From: Saccharomonospora marina XMU15
GTDB lineage: Bacteria > Actinomycetota > Actinomycetes > Mycobacteriales > Pseudonocardiaceae
Reading direction: 5' to 3'
DNA: 64,000 nt
NCBI RefSeq assembly: GCF_000244955.1
Contig: NZ_CM001439.1
Coordinates: 5,623,179-5,687,178 of the forward strand
Below the pieces are notes generated by a model. It was not told the origin of the DNA, made no database searches, and saw only the letters and a program-made list of their open reading frames with translations. The translations under genes and the position numbers were made by a program. Numbering within the stretch: position 1 is the stretch's first letter; each line of letters starts with the position of its first letter. Below are positions 26,476 to 35,089 of the stretch, one piece after another.

Positions 26476-27399
26476 GTGACCAGCACCGCGGATCTGGCGA
26501 AGGTGTCACCGTTTCGGCTGTTCGACGTCGAGGTGCTGCGCAGGCAGCGGCTGAGCCCGACGTTCCAGCGAATCACGATGACGGGCCCCGACCTGGGGCG
26601 GTTCGCCGACAACGGATTCGACCAGCGGATCAAGGTCATCCTGCCACTGCCCGGTGTCGGCTTCGATCACCTCTCCCGTGGCGACGACTGGTACCAGCAC
26701 TGGCGGACACTGCCTGACCAACTGCGCAACCCCATACGCACCTACACGGTCCGGGCCGCCCGACCCGAGGCCAACGAGATCGACGTCGACTTCGCGCTGC
26801 ACGGCGAGACCGGGCCTGCGTCGCGTTGGGCGACTGAGGCGCGGCCAGGCGACCGGGTGGCGATCGTCGGGCCGGATGCCGCCTACAGCGGGACACACGG
26901 CGGTGTCGATTTCCGGCCGCACAGCGGTGCCAGGCGGATCCTGCTGGCAGGCGACGAGACCGCGACACCGGCCATCGCCTGCATCCTCGAATGCCTACCC
27001 GGCGACGCCACCGGAGAGGTGTTGCTGGAGGTTCCGCACGCGGCGGACGCGCTGGCACTGACCCACCCGCGGGGAATGCGAGTCACGTGGTTGGGGCGCG
27101 ACGGTGCCGCGCACGGCAGCAAGCTGGCCCCAGCGCTGCGCGACCTCGCCGCCGGGTTGCTCGTCGAGCAGGAGCGCCGAACCGGTCAGCCGGTGGACGA
27201 TGTGGACGTCGACAGCGGCCTGCTCTGGGAGGTGCCCGACGGCGACCCCGCCACCCGCGGGCTGTACGCGTGGCTGGCGGGAGAGGCCGGGGTCATCAAG
27301 GCGCTGCGCCGGTACCTCGTCAGCGATCTCGGCATCGACCGCCGCAGCGTCGCGTTCATGGGCTACTGGCGCCTCGGCCGCAGCGAACCGACCACTTGA
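26476..27399 (+). CDS. Siderophore-interacting protein (ViuB-like flavin reductase)
   Basis: 307 residues from the GTG at 26476, behind GAAAGGGGTGGG. The N-terminal FAD-binding barrel contains RNPIRTYTVRAARPE, the flavin-contact motif, and ASRWATEARPGDRVAIVGP. The C-terminal NAD(P)H part has RRILLAGDETATPAIACIL, then LWEVPDG and the closing GYWRLGRSE. The enzyme reduces ferric-siderophores in the cytoplasm so that iron is released. It completes the uptake operon. Confidence 0.92.
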   Translation: MTSTADLAKVSPFRLFDVEVLRRQRLSPTFQRITMTGPDLGRFADNGFDQRIKVILPLPGVGFDHLSRGDDWYQHWRTLPDQLRNPIRTYTVRAARPEANEIDVDFALHGETGPASRWATEARPGDRVAIVGPDAAYSGTHGGVDFRPHSGARRILLAGDETATPAIACILECLPGDATGEVLLEVPHAADALALTHPRGMRVTWLGRDGAAHGSKLAPALRDLAAGLLVEQERRTGQPVDDVDVDSGLLWEVPDGDPATRGLYAWLAGEAGVIKALRRYLVSDLGIDRRSVAFMGYWRLGRSEPTT

Positions 27400-27409
27400 G
27401 AGGCGGTGG

Positions 27410-28606
27410 TCAGTCTCGGAGTTTGTACTCGCGCAGGAGTCCCCGGCTGATGATGGTCTTCTGGATCTCGCTGGTGCCCTCCCCGATGAGCAGGAACGGC
27501 GCCTCCCGCATCAGGCGTTCGATCTCGTACTCCTTGGAATAGCCATAGCCACCATGGATACGAAACGCCTCCTGGGTCACCTCCGCGCAGTACTCACTGG
27601 CGATCAACTTCGCCATCCCCGCCTCCACATCGTTACGCGCCCCCGCATCCTTCAACCGCGCCGCATTCACCATCATCAAATGCGCCGCCTCCACCTTCGT
27701 CGCCATCTCCGCCAACTTGAACGCAATCGCCTGATGCTGCGCGATCGGCCTACCGAACGTCCGCCGCTGCTGCGCATACTCCACCGCCAACTCAAACGCC
27801 CGCACCGCGATCCCACACGCCCGCGCCGCCACATTCACCCGCCCCACCTCAATCCCATCCATCATGTGCCCAAACCCCCGACCCGGCACACCCCCCAACA
27901 CCGCATCCACCCCCACCCGAAACCCGTCGAACACCGCCTCCGTGGTATCCACCCCCTTGTACCCCATCTTCTCGATCTTCCCCGGAATCGTCAGCCCCGG
28001 CGCCACCTCACCAAACCCCTCCGGCTTCTCCACCAACAACGTCGTCAAATTCTCATGCGGCTTTTCCGCCCCCTCCTCCGTCCGCACCAACACCGCCACC
28101 AAATTCGACGTCCCCCCATTCGTCAACCACATCTTCGACCCATCCACCACATACTCATCCCCCTCCCGCCGAGCCCGCGTCCTGATCGCCGCCACATCCG
28201 ACCCCAAATCCGGCTCCGACATCGAAAACGCACCCCGCACCTCACCCGACGCCATCCTCGGCAACAACCGCGCCCGCTGCTGCTCCGTGCCGTACCGACC
28301 CACCATGTGCGCCACAATGAAATGAGTGTTGATCACCCCCGACACACTCATCCACCCCCGCGCGATCTCCTCCACCACCAACGCATACGTCAACAACGAC
28401 TCCCCCAACCCCCCAAACTCCTCCGGAATCGTCAACCCGAACAACCCCAACTCCCGCATCCCCGCCACAATCTCCGCCGGATACACATCCCCCCGCTCCA
28501 ACTCCTGCGCACACGGAATAATCTCCCTGTCCACAAACGAACGCACCGTCGACAAAATCTCCACCTGCACATCAGACAAACCAGCAGTCTGCGCAAGACG
28601 GGCCAT
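27410..28606 (-). CDS. Acyl-CoA dehydrogenase (codon use unlike its neighbours)
   Basis: 398 residues with the full family layout: AFSMSEPDLGSDVAAIRTRA (FAD/substrate loop), VDGSKMWLTNGG, KMGYKGVDTTEAVFDGFRV, and the C-terminal IHGGYGYSKEYEIERLMREA with GEGTSEIQKTIISR. The enzyme introduces a double bond next to the CoA thioester, passing electrons to ETF. It ends the minus-strand operon that starts at 32.5 kb. Codons for roughly the first 355 residues end mostly in G or T (TTG, GTG, GGG, GGT), while the last 40 and the neighbouring genes prefer C-ending codons. The stop lies 11 bases from the convergent reductase stop. Confidence 0.9.
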   Translation of the reverse strand: MARLAQTAGLSDVQVEILSTVRSFVDREIIPCAQELERGDVYPAEIVAGMRELGLFGLTIPEEFGGLGESLLTYALVVEEIARGWMSVSGVINTHFIVAHMVGRYGTEQQRARLLPRMASGEVRGAFSMSEPDLGSDVAAIRTRARREGDEYVVDGSKMWLTNGGTSNLVAVLVRTEEGAEKPHENLTTLLVEKPEGFGEVAPGLTIPGKIEKMGYKGVDTTEAVFDGFRVGVDAVLGGVPGRGFGHMMDGIEVGRVNVAARACGIAVRAFELAVEYAQQRRTFGRPIAQHQAIAFKLAEMATKVEAAHLMMVNAARLKDAGARNDVEAGMAKLIASEYCAEVTQEAFRIHGGYGYSKEYEIERLMREAPFLLIGEGTSEIQKTIISRGLLREYKLRD

Positions 28607-28651
28607 AACACAACTCCAATGGAAATACGGGAACTACGGGCAAAGCAGGGG

Positions 28652-29380
28652 TCAGCGCAGGATGCCTTGCTTGCCGAGGTGGTCGGCGAGCAACTGTCCG
28701 ATGTGCTTGATGTGCTCGGACATCGCCGCTCGGGCGCTTTCCGGATCGCGCTCACGCAGCGCCGCGAAGATCGCGGAGTGATCGTGCACGGAGGCAGCGG
28801 CCCAGCCCTCGATCTTGCCGAAGAAGCGTAGCGGGACGTAGCTGACCGTCAGGTTCAGCAACGTCGCCATGCGAAGTGAGTCCGAAGCCTTGTTGATGGA
28901 GCGGTGAATCTCGTGGTTGAGCTGATCGACCAGCTCGGTGTCACCGAGCCGTTCGGCCTCCGCCAGCTCGCGCTGGACACCCTCCAGCCGTTCCACCTCG
29001 GCCTCGTCCAGCTGCTTCGCGGCCCTGGCGGCGAGTTCACCCGCGATGTAGGCCTGCACGTCGAAAAGGTCGAGCACATCGCGCCTGCTGACGGGCACCA
29101 CGCGGTAGCCCCTGCGCGGTTCCCAGCGGACCGAGCCTTCGCTGTGCAGGATCATGAGCGCTTCCCGCACGGGGGTCTGGCTTACACCCAGCTCGGCCGC
29201 CAACTTCTCGGTCCGGACGAACTCCCCCGCCCGGAACTGGCCGACCATGATGCCTTCCCGGACGTAGGCCGCCACCCGCTCGCTGAGCTGCTGCTTGCCG
29301 CCGAAGCTGGCACGACGGGAGGAGCCGCCGGCAGGCTGATCGACCTGTCCAGTCTCGCTGTCCACCGGCGCTCGCCCCAT
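28652..29380 (-). CDS. GntR family regulator with FCD effector domain
   Basis: 242 residues from the ATG at 29378-29380. Residues 30-95 form the GntR winged helix (SERVAAYVREGIMVGQFRAG, then VRTEKLAAELGVSQTPVREA and a GYRVVPVSRRDV wing). The rest is an all-helical FCD domain with LNHEIHRSINKASDS and VHDHSAIFAALRERDPES, whose histidines and aspartates normally hold a metal and a carboxylic-acid ligand. It most likely controls the two divergent catabolic operons. The likely operator is the palindrome at 32495-32510, and its ligand is probably a pathway acid or acyl-CoA. Confidence 0.88.
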   Translation of the reverse strand: MGRAPVDSETGQVDQPAGGSSRRASFGGKQQLSERVAAYVREGIMVGQFRAGEFVRTEKLAAELGVSQTPVREALMILHSEGSVRWEPRRGYRVVPVSRRDVLDLFDVQAYIAGELAARAAKQLDEAEVERLEGVQRELAEAERLGDTELVDQLNHEIHRSINKASDSLRMATLLNLTVSYVPLRFFGKIEGWAAASVHDHSAIFAALRERDPESARAAMSEHIKHIGQLLADHLGKQGILR

Positions 29381-29390
29381 ACTCTATATT

Positions 29391-29825
29391 CTACGTCACC
29401 TGATCTGTCGGTTTTCGCGACCGACCGGCCTCCGCGGCCGCCGAGTTCGCGTCACCGCTGCTCGTCGCTCGCTGCGCCAGCTCACGATAGGTCAGCGGAG
29501 CCTTCTCGAACACACCCTCGTGTGCCGCGATGGCCTCCCGTTTGGTAGCAAGTTCGGGGTACTTCTCCTCCAACTTGCTCCTGCGGTCGAGCGCGCGCCG
29601 CCAGGCAGCCACGTACTCGCGGTCGCCGCGGCGGGTTCCCTCCCAGGAGTTCGGCGCCTGGTCAGCGCCGACCGGCGGCCTCGCACCGCCGACCAGCGCC
29701 ACCCGGCTGGGAACCCGCTCGCTGTGCTCACCGCAACGCGGGCAGTCGGGGTTGGCCTCCCGCCAACTGCGCATGAGCTTCTCGAACCGCGCGCCACAAC
29801 GGCACCGGTAGTCGAACAGCGGCAT
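29391..29825 (-). CDS. FmdB-type zinc-ribbon protein
   Basis: 144 residues. The N-terminus, MPLFDYRCRCGARFEKLMRS with CPRCGEHSERVPS, is the FmdB/CxxC regulatory zinc ribbon (two CxC/CxxC pairs). The remaining 100 residues are helical and charged, longer than the usual 70-110 residue FmdB protein. Its stop is 10 bases from the GntR start and its own start 34 bases from the hydrolase stop, so it is part of the operon. FmdB proteins next to amide or acid catabolism genes are thought to be regulators; the function here is unknown. Confidence 0.8.
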   Translation of the reverse strand: MPLFDYRCRCGARFEKLMRSWREANPDCPRCGEHSERVPSRVALVGGARPPVGADQAPNSWEGTRRGDREYVAAWRRALDRRSKLEEKYPELATKREAIAAHEGVFEKAPLTYRELAQRATSSGDANSAAAEAGRSRKPTDQVT

Positions 29826-29858
29826 GGCCGCTCCTTTCCACGACTTCTCGGCCAGCCC

Positions 29859-30677
29859 TCAGGTGTAGTAGTTGCCGGGGCCGGTCTTGAGCTCGGCCAT
29901 CTGGTCCGCGCTGTGTCCGAACACGACGGTCGCGTTGGTCTCCTGCTCGACCTGCCTGATCCGCTCCACGGACTCGAACCACGCCACGGTGTCGTACACG
30001 ATGCCTGCCGCGATCGGCGGCGGTCCGTAGCTTTCCTTGAGGTACAGCGAGTCGGAGGTGAACAGCATCGTTCCTGAATCGGCGAGATCGACCTTGAGGG
30101 AGAGCGTTCCCCAGGTGTGACCCGGGGTGCGCAGCAACGTCACACCCGGCAACACCTCGGTGTCGGCGTCGATGGTGTCCAGTTCCAACCCGTCGTAGTC
30201 GGACTTGATGTGCGCGCCCTTGTTGTAGCCGTCGAAGCTGAACGCGCCTTCCTTCTCCGCCTCGTCCACGATGATGGTGGTGCCGGTTTCGCGCCACAGC
30301 TGCGCGTTGGCCGCGTGGTCCATGTGCAGGTGTGAAAGCAGCAGGTAGTCGATGTCACCTGGTTCGAGGCCCAACTGGGTAAGCCGGGAGTCGAGCCACA
30401 TGTCCTCGGTGACCTCGTCGACGGGGAAGAACTGGTCGAGCCCGGTCGGCCCCCAACGCTTCTCCCAGTCGCGGGGCACACCGGCGTCCCACAACAGCTT
30501 CTTGCCGTCGGGGTGTTCGATGTAGACGACGTGGGTGGGCACGGGAACCCAGTCCTTGAGCCGCTCCGGCTGGGTGCGCGTGGCCATCCGGCTCGGGTCG
30601 ATCAGCAGCCACGTGAGGTCGGCGTGCATGGTTCCGGTGGGCAGGATGGTGAGTTTGATCTTGTCGGCGTCAGTCAT
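29859..30677 (-). CDS. Metallo-beta-lactamase-fold hydrolase, AHL-lactonase-like
   Basis: 272 residues from the ATG at 30675-30677; a longer open frame upstream merely translates the tandem repeat. Metal ligands are all visible: LLLSHLHMDHAANAQLW (HxHxDH), LRTPGHTWGTLSL, the bridging Asp in MLFTSDSLYLKE, and VVFGHSADQM. The arrangement and length match the AttM/AiiB-type N-acyl-homoserine lactonase family. Within a CoA and acid catabolic operon it may open a lactone substrate or act on an acyl thioester; quorum quenching is also possible. Confidence 0.82.
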   Translation of the reverse strand: MTDADKIKLTILPTGTMHADLTWLLIDPSRMATRTQPERLKDWVPVPTHVVYIEHPDGKKLLWDAGVPRDWEKRWGPTGLDQFFPVDEVTEDMWLDSRLTQLGLEPGDIDYLLLSHLHMDHAANAQLWRETGTTIIVDEAEKEGAFSFDGYNKGAHIKSDYDGLELDTIDADTEVLPGVTLLRTPGHTWGTLSLKVDLADSGTMLFTSDSLYLKESYGPPPIAAGIVYDTVAWFESVERIRQVEQETNATVVFGHSADQMAELKTGPGNYYT

Positions 30678-30728
30678 GGTTAGCCTTTCGATTGGACACT
30701 TCATCGGGTCCGGCGTGAGCCGAGTGCA

Positions 30729-30803
30729 GAACTCGCGGGCAGGAGCGGGGGACTCGCGGGCAGGAGCGGGGGACTCGCGGGCAGGAGCGGGGGACTCGCG
30801 GGG
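30729..30803. repeat. Tandem array of a 21-bp GC-rich repeat (3.4 copies)
   Basis: Three exact 21-bp units starting ACTCGCGGGCAGGAG (30731, 30752, 30773) are followed by a partial ACTCGCGGG. They lie between the acyl-CoA synthetase stop at 30805 and the hydrolase start at 30677, in the middle of a minus-strand operon. The same unit with the same GCAGAACTCGCGGG lead-in occurs at 46084. It is 7 codons long, so open frames run through it and encode ESPAPAR repeats, but there is no sign that it is translated. Confidence 0.85.
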
Positions 30804-30804
30804 G

Positions 30805-32496
30805 TCAGGCCAGTCGCTCGCGTACGCGTGACACGCCACCGTCGGCGAAGATCGCGCGGATCTCCTTCTTGTTGTACTTGCCCACACTGGTCTTGGGCAC
30901 CTGCGAGACGAACAGGAACGAGTCGGGTATCCACCACTTGGCGAAGCTGGTGAGCAGGTAGTCGCGCAACTCGTCCTCGGTGATCGAATCGTCGCTGGGC
31001 ACCACGCACGCGAGCGGGCGTTCCAGCCACTTTTCGTGCGGCACCGACACCACCGTGGCCTCCCGCACCTTCGGATGCGCCATCAGCGCGTTCTCCAGGT
31101 CGATGGAGGAGATCCACTCGCCGCCCGATTTGATCAGGTCCTTCGAGCGGTCCTTGATGATCACGTAGCCGTGTTCGTTGATCGCGCCGACGTCGCCGGT
31201 GCGGAACCAGCCGTCGACCATACTTTCCTTCGTGCGCTCGTCGTTGTAGTACTCACTGGCGGTGAACGGCGACTGCACCCAGAAGTCACCGACGCTGGTG
31301 CCGTCCCACGGCAGTTCCGTTCCGTCCTCGCCGATGACCTTGATCTTCATCAGCGGGATCGGCTGGCCGCCGGTCTGCCGCAGCGCGTACACCGCCTCCG
31401 GGTCCTGGTCGGCCAGGGTGCTCTTGGTCGAGTTGAAGCAGATCTGCGGCGTGCACTCGGTCATCCCGTAGCCCTGCACGACGTGGGTGCCGAACGTGCG
31501 CTCCCACCATTCCATGATCGCTCGCGACGGCGCCTGCCCGCCGAGCCACATGGTCTTCAGCGAGGAGAGGTCCCACTTGCGATCCGAGGCACGCACGAAG
31601 TCACGCATCATCGTCCCGATGGTCACCGCGCCGTTCATGCCGGTGACCCCGAGGTCCTGCACCATTTCGACGTAGTCGCCGTCCGTGGGGTGTACGCCGG
31701 GCAGCACCAGCGTCGCGCCCTGGAGCAGCGCGGTGTGGGGGATGTTCCAGCCGTTGCAGTGGAACATCGGAGCCACCTCGAGCCACACCTGACTCTCGCT
31801 CATGTTGAGCTTGTCGTGCATGGCCAGGCACATCGCCTGCAACACCATCGCCCGGTGGCTGTAGACGACACCCTTGGGGTCGCCGGTGGTGGCCGAGGTG
31901 TAGCACATCGCCGACGCGGTGTTCTCGTCGAAGGTCGGGAACTGGAAATCCTCCGTGCCGCTGTCGACGAGTTCGTCGTAGGAGTACACCGGCTCCAGGC
32001 TCGTCTCCGGCAGCGGACCCTCGCCCATGACGACGAAGGCACGCACGGACGGAATCCCGATCTCCACGAGCCGTTCCACCGCCGAGACCTGGTCGGCGTC
32101 GATCATGAGCACCGAGTCCTGTGCATGGTTGATCAGGTACGCCTGCTGTTCCGGGAACAGCCGCATGTTGATCGTGTGCAGCACGGCCCCGATACCCGGC
32201 ACGCCGAAGTAGGTCTCGAAGTGCCGGTAGTGGTTCCACGCGATGGTGCCGACCCGGTCACCCGGCTTGACGCCGAAGTCGACCAGCGCACTCGCCAGCC
32301 GACGGACCCGCTTGGCGTAGTCGGCGTAGCTGTAGCTGTGGTACTGGCCCTGGCCAACTCTCGTAATGATCTTCTTGTCGTGAAACAGACGTTCGGTGCG
32401 CCAGAGCAGTCCGCTCAGCAGCAGCGGCTGATCCATCATCAGGCCGTCCACGCTGACCTCCGTGATGTGAGTAACGTTGTTCGGCCCATCTTGCAC
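30805..32496 (-). CDS. Acyl-CoA synthetase (fatty-acid CoA ligase)
   Basis: About 563 residues from a GTG at 32496; the starts at 32451 (GTG) or 32439 ([11 protein letters not shown]) are likelier, because the first GTG lies inside the palindrome. It contains the AMP-binding motif [18 protein letters not shown], the second motif [33 protein letters not shown] and the C-terminal catalytic lysine region [15 protein letters not shown]. It activates a carboxylic acid through an acyl-adenylate. As first gene of the minus-strand operon it supplies CoA esters for the dehydrogenases; substrate unknown, medium or long chain by similarity. Confidence 0.9.
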   Translation of the reverse strand: MQDGPNNVTHITEVSVDGLMMDQPLLLSGLLWRTERLFHDKKIITRVGQGQYHSYSYADYAKRVRRLASALVDFGVKPGDRVGTIAWNHYRHFETYFGVPGIGAVLHTINMRLFPEQQAYLINHAQDSVLMIDADQVSAVERLVEIGIPSVRAFVVMGEGPLPETSLEPVYSYDELVDSGTEDFQFPTFDENTASAMCYTSATTGDPKGVVYSHRAMVLQAMCLAMHDKLNMSESQVWLEVAPMFHCNGWNIPHTALLQGATLVLPGVHPTDGDYVEMVQDLGVTGMNGAVTIGTMMRDFVRASDRKWDLSSLKTMWLGGQAPSRAIMEWWERTFGTHVVQGYGMTECTPQICFNSTKSTLADQDPEAVYALRQTGGQPIPLMKIKVIGEDGTELPWDGTSVGDFWVQSPFTASEYYNDERTKESMVDGWFRTGDVGAINEHGYVIIKDRSKDLIKSGGEWISSIDLENALMAHPKVREATVVSVPHEKWLERPLACVVPSDDSITEDELRDYLLTSFAKWWIPDSFLFVSQVPKTSVGKYNKKEIRAIFADGGVSRVRERLA

Positions 32497-32510
32497 ATTC
32501 TATAGAATGT
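32495..32510. promoter_or_regulatory. Perfect 16-bp palindrome, probable GntR operator
   Basis: ACATTCTATAGAATGT is a perfect palindrome lying between the two divergent catabolic operons, 40 bases before the aldehyde dehydrogenase start. The half-site ATTCTA also occurs directly before the GntR gene near 29385-29392, but there it overlaps a stop codon and may be chance. The form suits a GntR/FCD dimer, and a site here could control both operons at once. Confidence 0.7.
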
Positions 32511-32549
32511 AGTCAACATGGACTTCGTCCCAAGATCGAAGGAGTTCAC

Positions 32550-33968
32550 TTGAGCGAGCACAGCCGCATCTACCTCGACGGCACCTGGGTCGACGCGGGC
32601 GTCGGCACAACCATCCCCGTGGTCAACCCCACGACGGAGGAAACGATCGGCGAGGTCCCCTCCTGCACCGCCGAACACGTCGACCAGGCGGTTCGCGCAG
32701 CGCGCCTGGCCTTCCCCGGCTGGGCGGCGACGTCACGGCAGGAACGCGCCACCTACCTGCGCAGGCTGCACGACGCGCTGGCCGCAAGGGTCGACTCAGT
32801 TGCCACCACGATCGCCACCGATGTCGGCACCCCGATGCGCATCGCCTCCCGCATCCAGGCGCAGCTGCCGCTGACCGACATCGCCACCTACGCCGACCTC
32901 CTCGACCAGCCGGAGATCGAGGAGAAGATCGGCAATACGCTGCTGGTTCGCGAACCGATCGGCGTGGTCGCGGCCATCACTCCCTGGAACTACCCGCTGC
33001 ACCAGATCACCTGCAAGCTCGCGCCCGCGCTCGCGGCGGGATGCACCGTGGTCATCAAGCCCAGCGAGGTCGCCCCGCTGGTGGTCCAGCAACTGTTCGA
33101 CGCGATCCACGAGGCGGGCCTGCCCGCGGGCGTGGTGAACCTCGTGCACGGCGAGGGCCCCGTGGTCGGCGAGGCGCTCGCCACGCACCCGGACGTGGAC
33201 CACGTGTCCTTCACCGGCTCCGTGCGAGCAGGCTCCCGCGTCGCCGAACTGGCCGCCAGGACGATCAAGAAGGTGACGCTGGAACTGGGCGGCAAGTCCG
33301 CCAACGTGGTGCTCGACGACGCGGACCTCAAGACCGCCGTGAAGGTCGGGGTGGCCAACGCGTTTCTCAACGGCGGCCAGACCTGCACCGCGTGGACCAG
33401 GTTGCTGGTGCCGCAGGATCGGCAGGCCGAGGCCGCCGAACTGGCCGCGGAATTCGCCGCAGGCTTCAAACCCGGCGACCCACTTGTTGCCGGAACCAAA
33501 CTCGGACCGCTGGTGTCCTCGGCACAGCGGGAACGCGTTCGCGGCTTCATCGACAAGGGTATCCAGGAAGGCGCGCGACTCGTGACCGGAGGCAGCGAAC
33601 CGCCCGCCGACCTCGCCCGTGGCTACTTCGTCGCTGCGACGGTGTTCGCCGATGTCGATCCCGACTCGACCATCGCTCAGGAGGAGATCTTCGGGCCGGT
33701 GCTGTCGGTGATCCCGTTCCGGGACACCGACGACGCGCTGCGGATCGCCAACAACTCGCGCTACGGCCTGCACGGCGCGGTGTGGTCGGCCGACACCGAC
33801 CGTGCGCTCGCGTTCGCTCGGCAGGTACGCACCGGGCAGATCGACGTCAACGGCGGTGCCTACAACCCGCTGGCTCCCTTCGGCGGCTACAAGCAGTCCG
33901 GTATCGGCAGGGAGATGGGGCAGCTCGGCATGGACGAGTACCTCGAAGTCAAGTCGATCCAGCTCTGA
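32550..33968 (+). CDS. NAD(P)-dependent aldehyde dehydrogenase
   Basis: 472 residues from a TTG at 32550 with AAGGAG six bases upstream. The family landmarks are present: AAITPWNYPLHQITCKLAPA, the cofactor motif SFTGSVRAGSRVAELA, the general base in KKVTLELGGKSANVVLDD, the catalytic cysteine in NGGQTCTAWTRLLVP, and EEIFGPVLSVIPF near the end. It oxidises an aldehyde to the acid, and it is the first gene of the plus-strand operon facing the alcohol dehydrogenase. Broad-specificity members look alike, so the substrate cannot be named. Confidence 0.92.
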   Translation: MSEHSRIYLDGTWVDAGVGTTIPVVNPTTEETIGEVPSCTAEHVDQAVRAARLAFPGWAATSRQERATYLRRLHDALAARVDSVATTIATDVGTPMRIASRIQAQLPLTDIATYADLLDQPEIEEKIGNTLLVREPIGVVAAITPWNYPLHQITCKLAPALAAGCTVVIKPSEVAPLVVQQLFDAIHEAGLPAGVVNLVHGEGPVVGEALATHPDVDHVSFTGSVRAGSRVAELAARTIKKVTLELGGKSANVVLDDADLKTAVKVGVANAFLNGGQTCTAWTRLLVPQDRQAEAAELAAEFAAGFKPGDPLVAGTKLGPLVSSAQRERVRGFIDKGIQEGARLVTGGSEPPADLARGYFVAATVFADVDPDSTIAQEEIFGPVLSVIPFRDTDDALRIANNSRYGLHGAVWSADTDRALAFARQVRTGQIDVNGGAYNPLAPFGGYKQSGIGREMGQLGMDEYLEVKSIQL

Positions 33969-34000
33969 ACCGAGCCGTTCGCAAGCCGCAGGAGGCCAAC

Positions 34001-35089
34001 GTGGTCAAAGCCGTCATCGTCGACGAGCAGGGGGCGCCTCCCCGCATCGCCGATCTCGAACTACCCGCAGCGGGCCCGAACGACGTCAGGGTGCGCGTAG
34101 CGGCAACCGGAGTCTGCCACTCGGATCTGTCCATGGTGGACGGTACGCTGGCGCCTCGGTTTCCGCTCGTGCTCGGACACGAGGCGGCGGGGACCGTCGT
34201 CGAGGCGGGCGCGGCAGTCACGTCGGTGGGCCCGGGCGACCGCGTGGTGCTGAACTGGGCGCCCGCGTGCCGGCACTGCTGGTTCTGCCTGCACGGTGAG
34301 CCGTGGCTGTGCAGCGCGGTGGAGGGAGTCGCCAGCGTGCCACGCGGTCACCTCGCCGACGGGACGCAGGCGCACGTCTGCATGGGGGTGGGAGCGCTGG
34401 CCGAGGAGGTCGTGCTGCCCGCGACCGCGGTGGTCCCGCTGCCGGAGACGGTGCCGCTCGACCTTGCCGCCCTGCTCGGTTGCGCCGTGCTGACCGGCAT
34501 CGGCGCGGTACGCAACACGGCGGGCGTGCGCAGCGGCGAATCGGTGCTCGTCGTCGGGCTCGGCGGCATCGGGCTCTCCGCCGTGCTCGGTGCGCGGCTG
34601 GCGGGTGCGGGCCCGATCGTCGCGGTCGACGTGGCGCGGGAAAAGGAAGAGCTGGCGCTGCGGGCGGGCGCCACGCACTTCCTGCTGAGCGAACCGAAGC
34701 TGGCCAGGCAGGTGCGTGGGCTGACCGGGGGACGCGGCGCCGACCACGCCTTCGACTGCGTCGGCGCACCCGCCACCATACGCTCGGCGTGGAGTTCGGT
34801 TCGCCGAGGTGGAAGCTGCACGGTGGTCGGCATCGGACGCAGGGATGCCGAGGTCACGTTCAACCCGCTCGAACTGTTCCACTTCTCCCGCACCCTCACC
34901 AGCTCCGTCTACGGAGCCTCGGACCCCTCCCGCGACGTTGCGCTGCTGGCCGGGCAGATCGAACTCGGCAGGCTCGATCTGAGTCTGCTGGTGACGCACC
35001 GGATAACCCCGGAAGCCGTCGGTGAGGCGTTCCGGCGGATGCGTGCCGGTGAGGGTGCGCGGTCCCTCGTCGAGTGGGCCGGGCGGTGA
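34001..35089 (+). CDS. Zinc-dependent alcohol dehydrogenase
   Basis: 362 residues from the GTG at 34001, behind AGGAGG. The longer open frame upstream runs antiphase through the aldehyde dehydrogenase and is rejected. Zinc ligands are seen in GVCHSDLS, LGHEAAGTVVEAG and LLGCAVLTGIGA. The structural zinc loop CRHCWFCLHGEPWLC has the right spacing (C-x2-C-x2-C-x7-C), and the Rossmann motif is VVGLGGIGLSAVLG. It would oxidise an alcohol to the aldehyde taken by the preceding enzyme. The stop overlaps the start of the CoA-transferase. Confidence 0.92.
   Translation: MVKAVIVDEQGAPPRIADLELPAAGPNDVRVRVAATGVCHSDLSMVDGTLAPRFPLVLGHEAAGTVVEAGAAVTSVGPGDRVVLNWAPACRHCWFCLHGEPWLCSAVEGVASVPRGHLADGTQAHVCMGVGALAEEVVLPATAVVPLPETVPLDLAALLGCAVLTGIGAVRNTAGVRSGESVLVVGLGGIGLSAVLGARLAGAGPIVAVDVAREKEELALRAGATHFLLSEPKLARQVRGLTGGRGADHAFDCVGAPATIRSAWSSVRRGGSCTVVGIGRRDAEVTFNPLELFHFSRTLTSSVYGASDPSRDVALLAGQIELGRLDLSLLVTHRITPEAVGEAFRRMRAGEGARSLVEWAGR

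Noticed and set aside
30678..30887. N-terminal extension of the lactonase-like protein with ESPAPAR repeats.
   Set aside because: It only translates the 21-bp DNA repeat, which is also intergenic at 46.1 kb. The family start is the ATG at 30675-30677.
33041..34000. A 682-residue open frame joining sequence inside the aldehyde dehydrogenase to the alcohol dehydrogenase.
   Set aside because: The upstream part is an out-of-phase Arg-rich shadow; the alcohol dehydrogenase has its own ribosome site and GTG at 34001.
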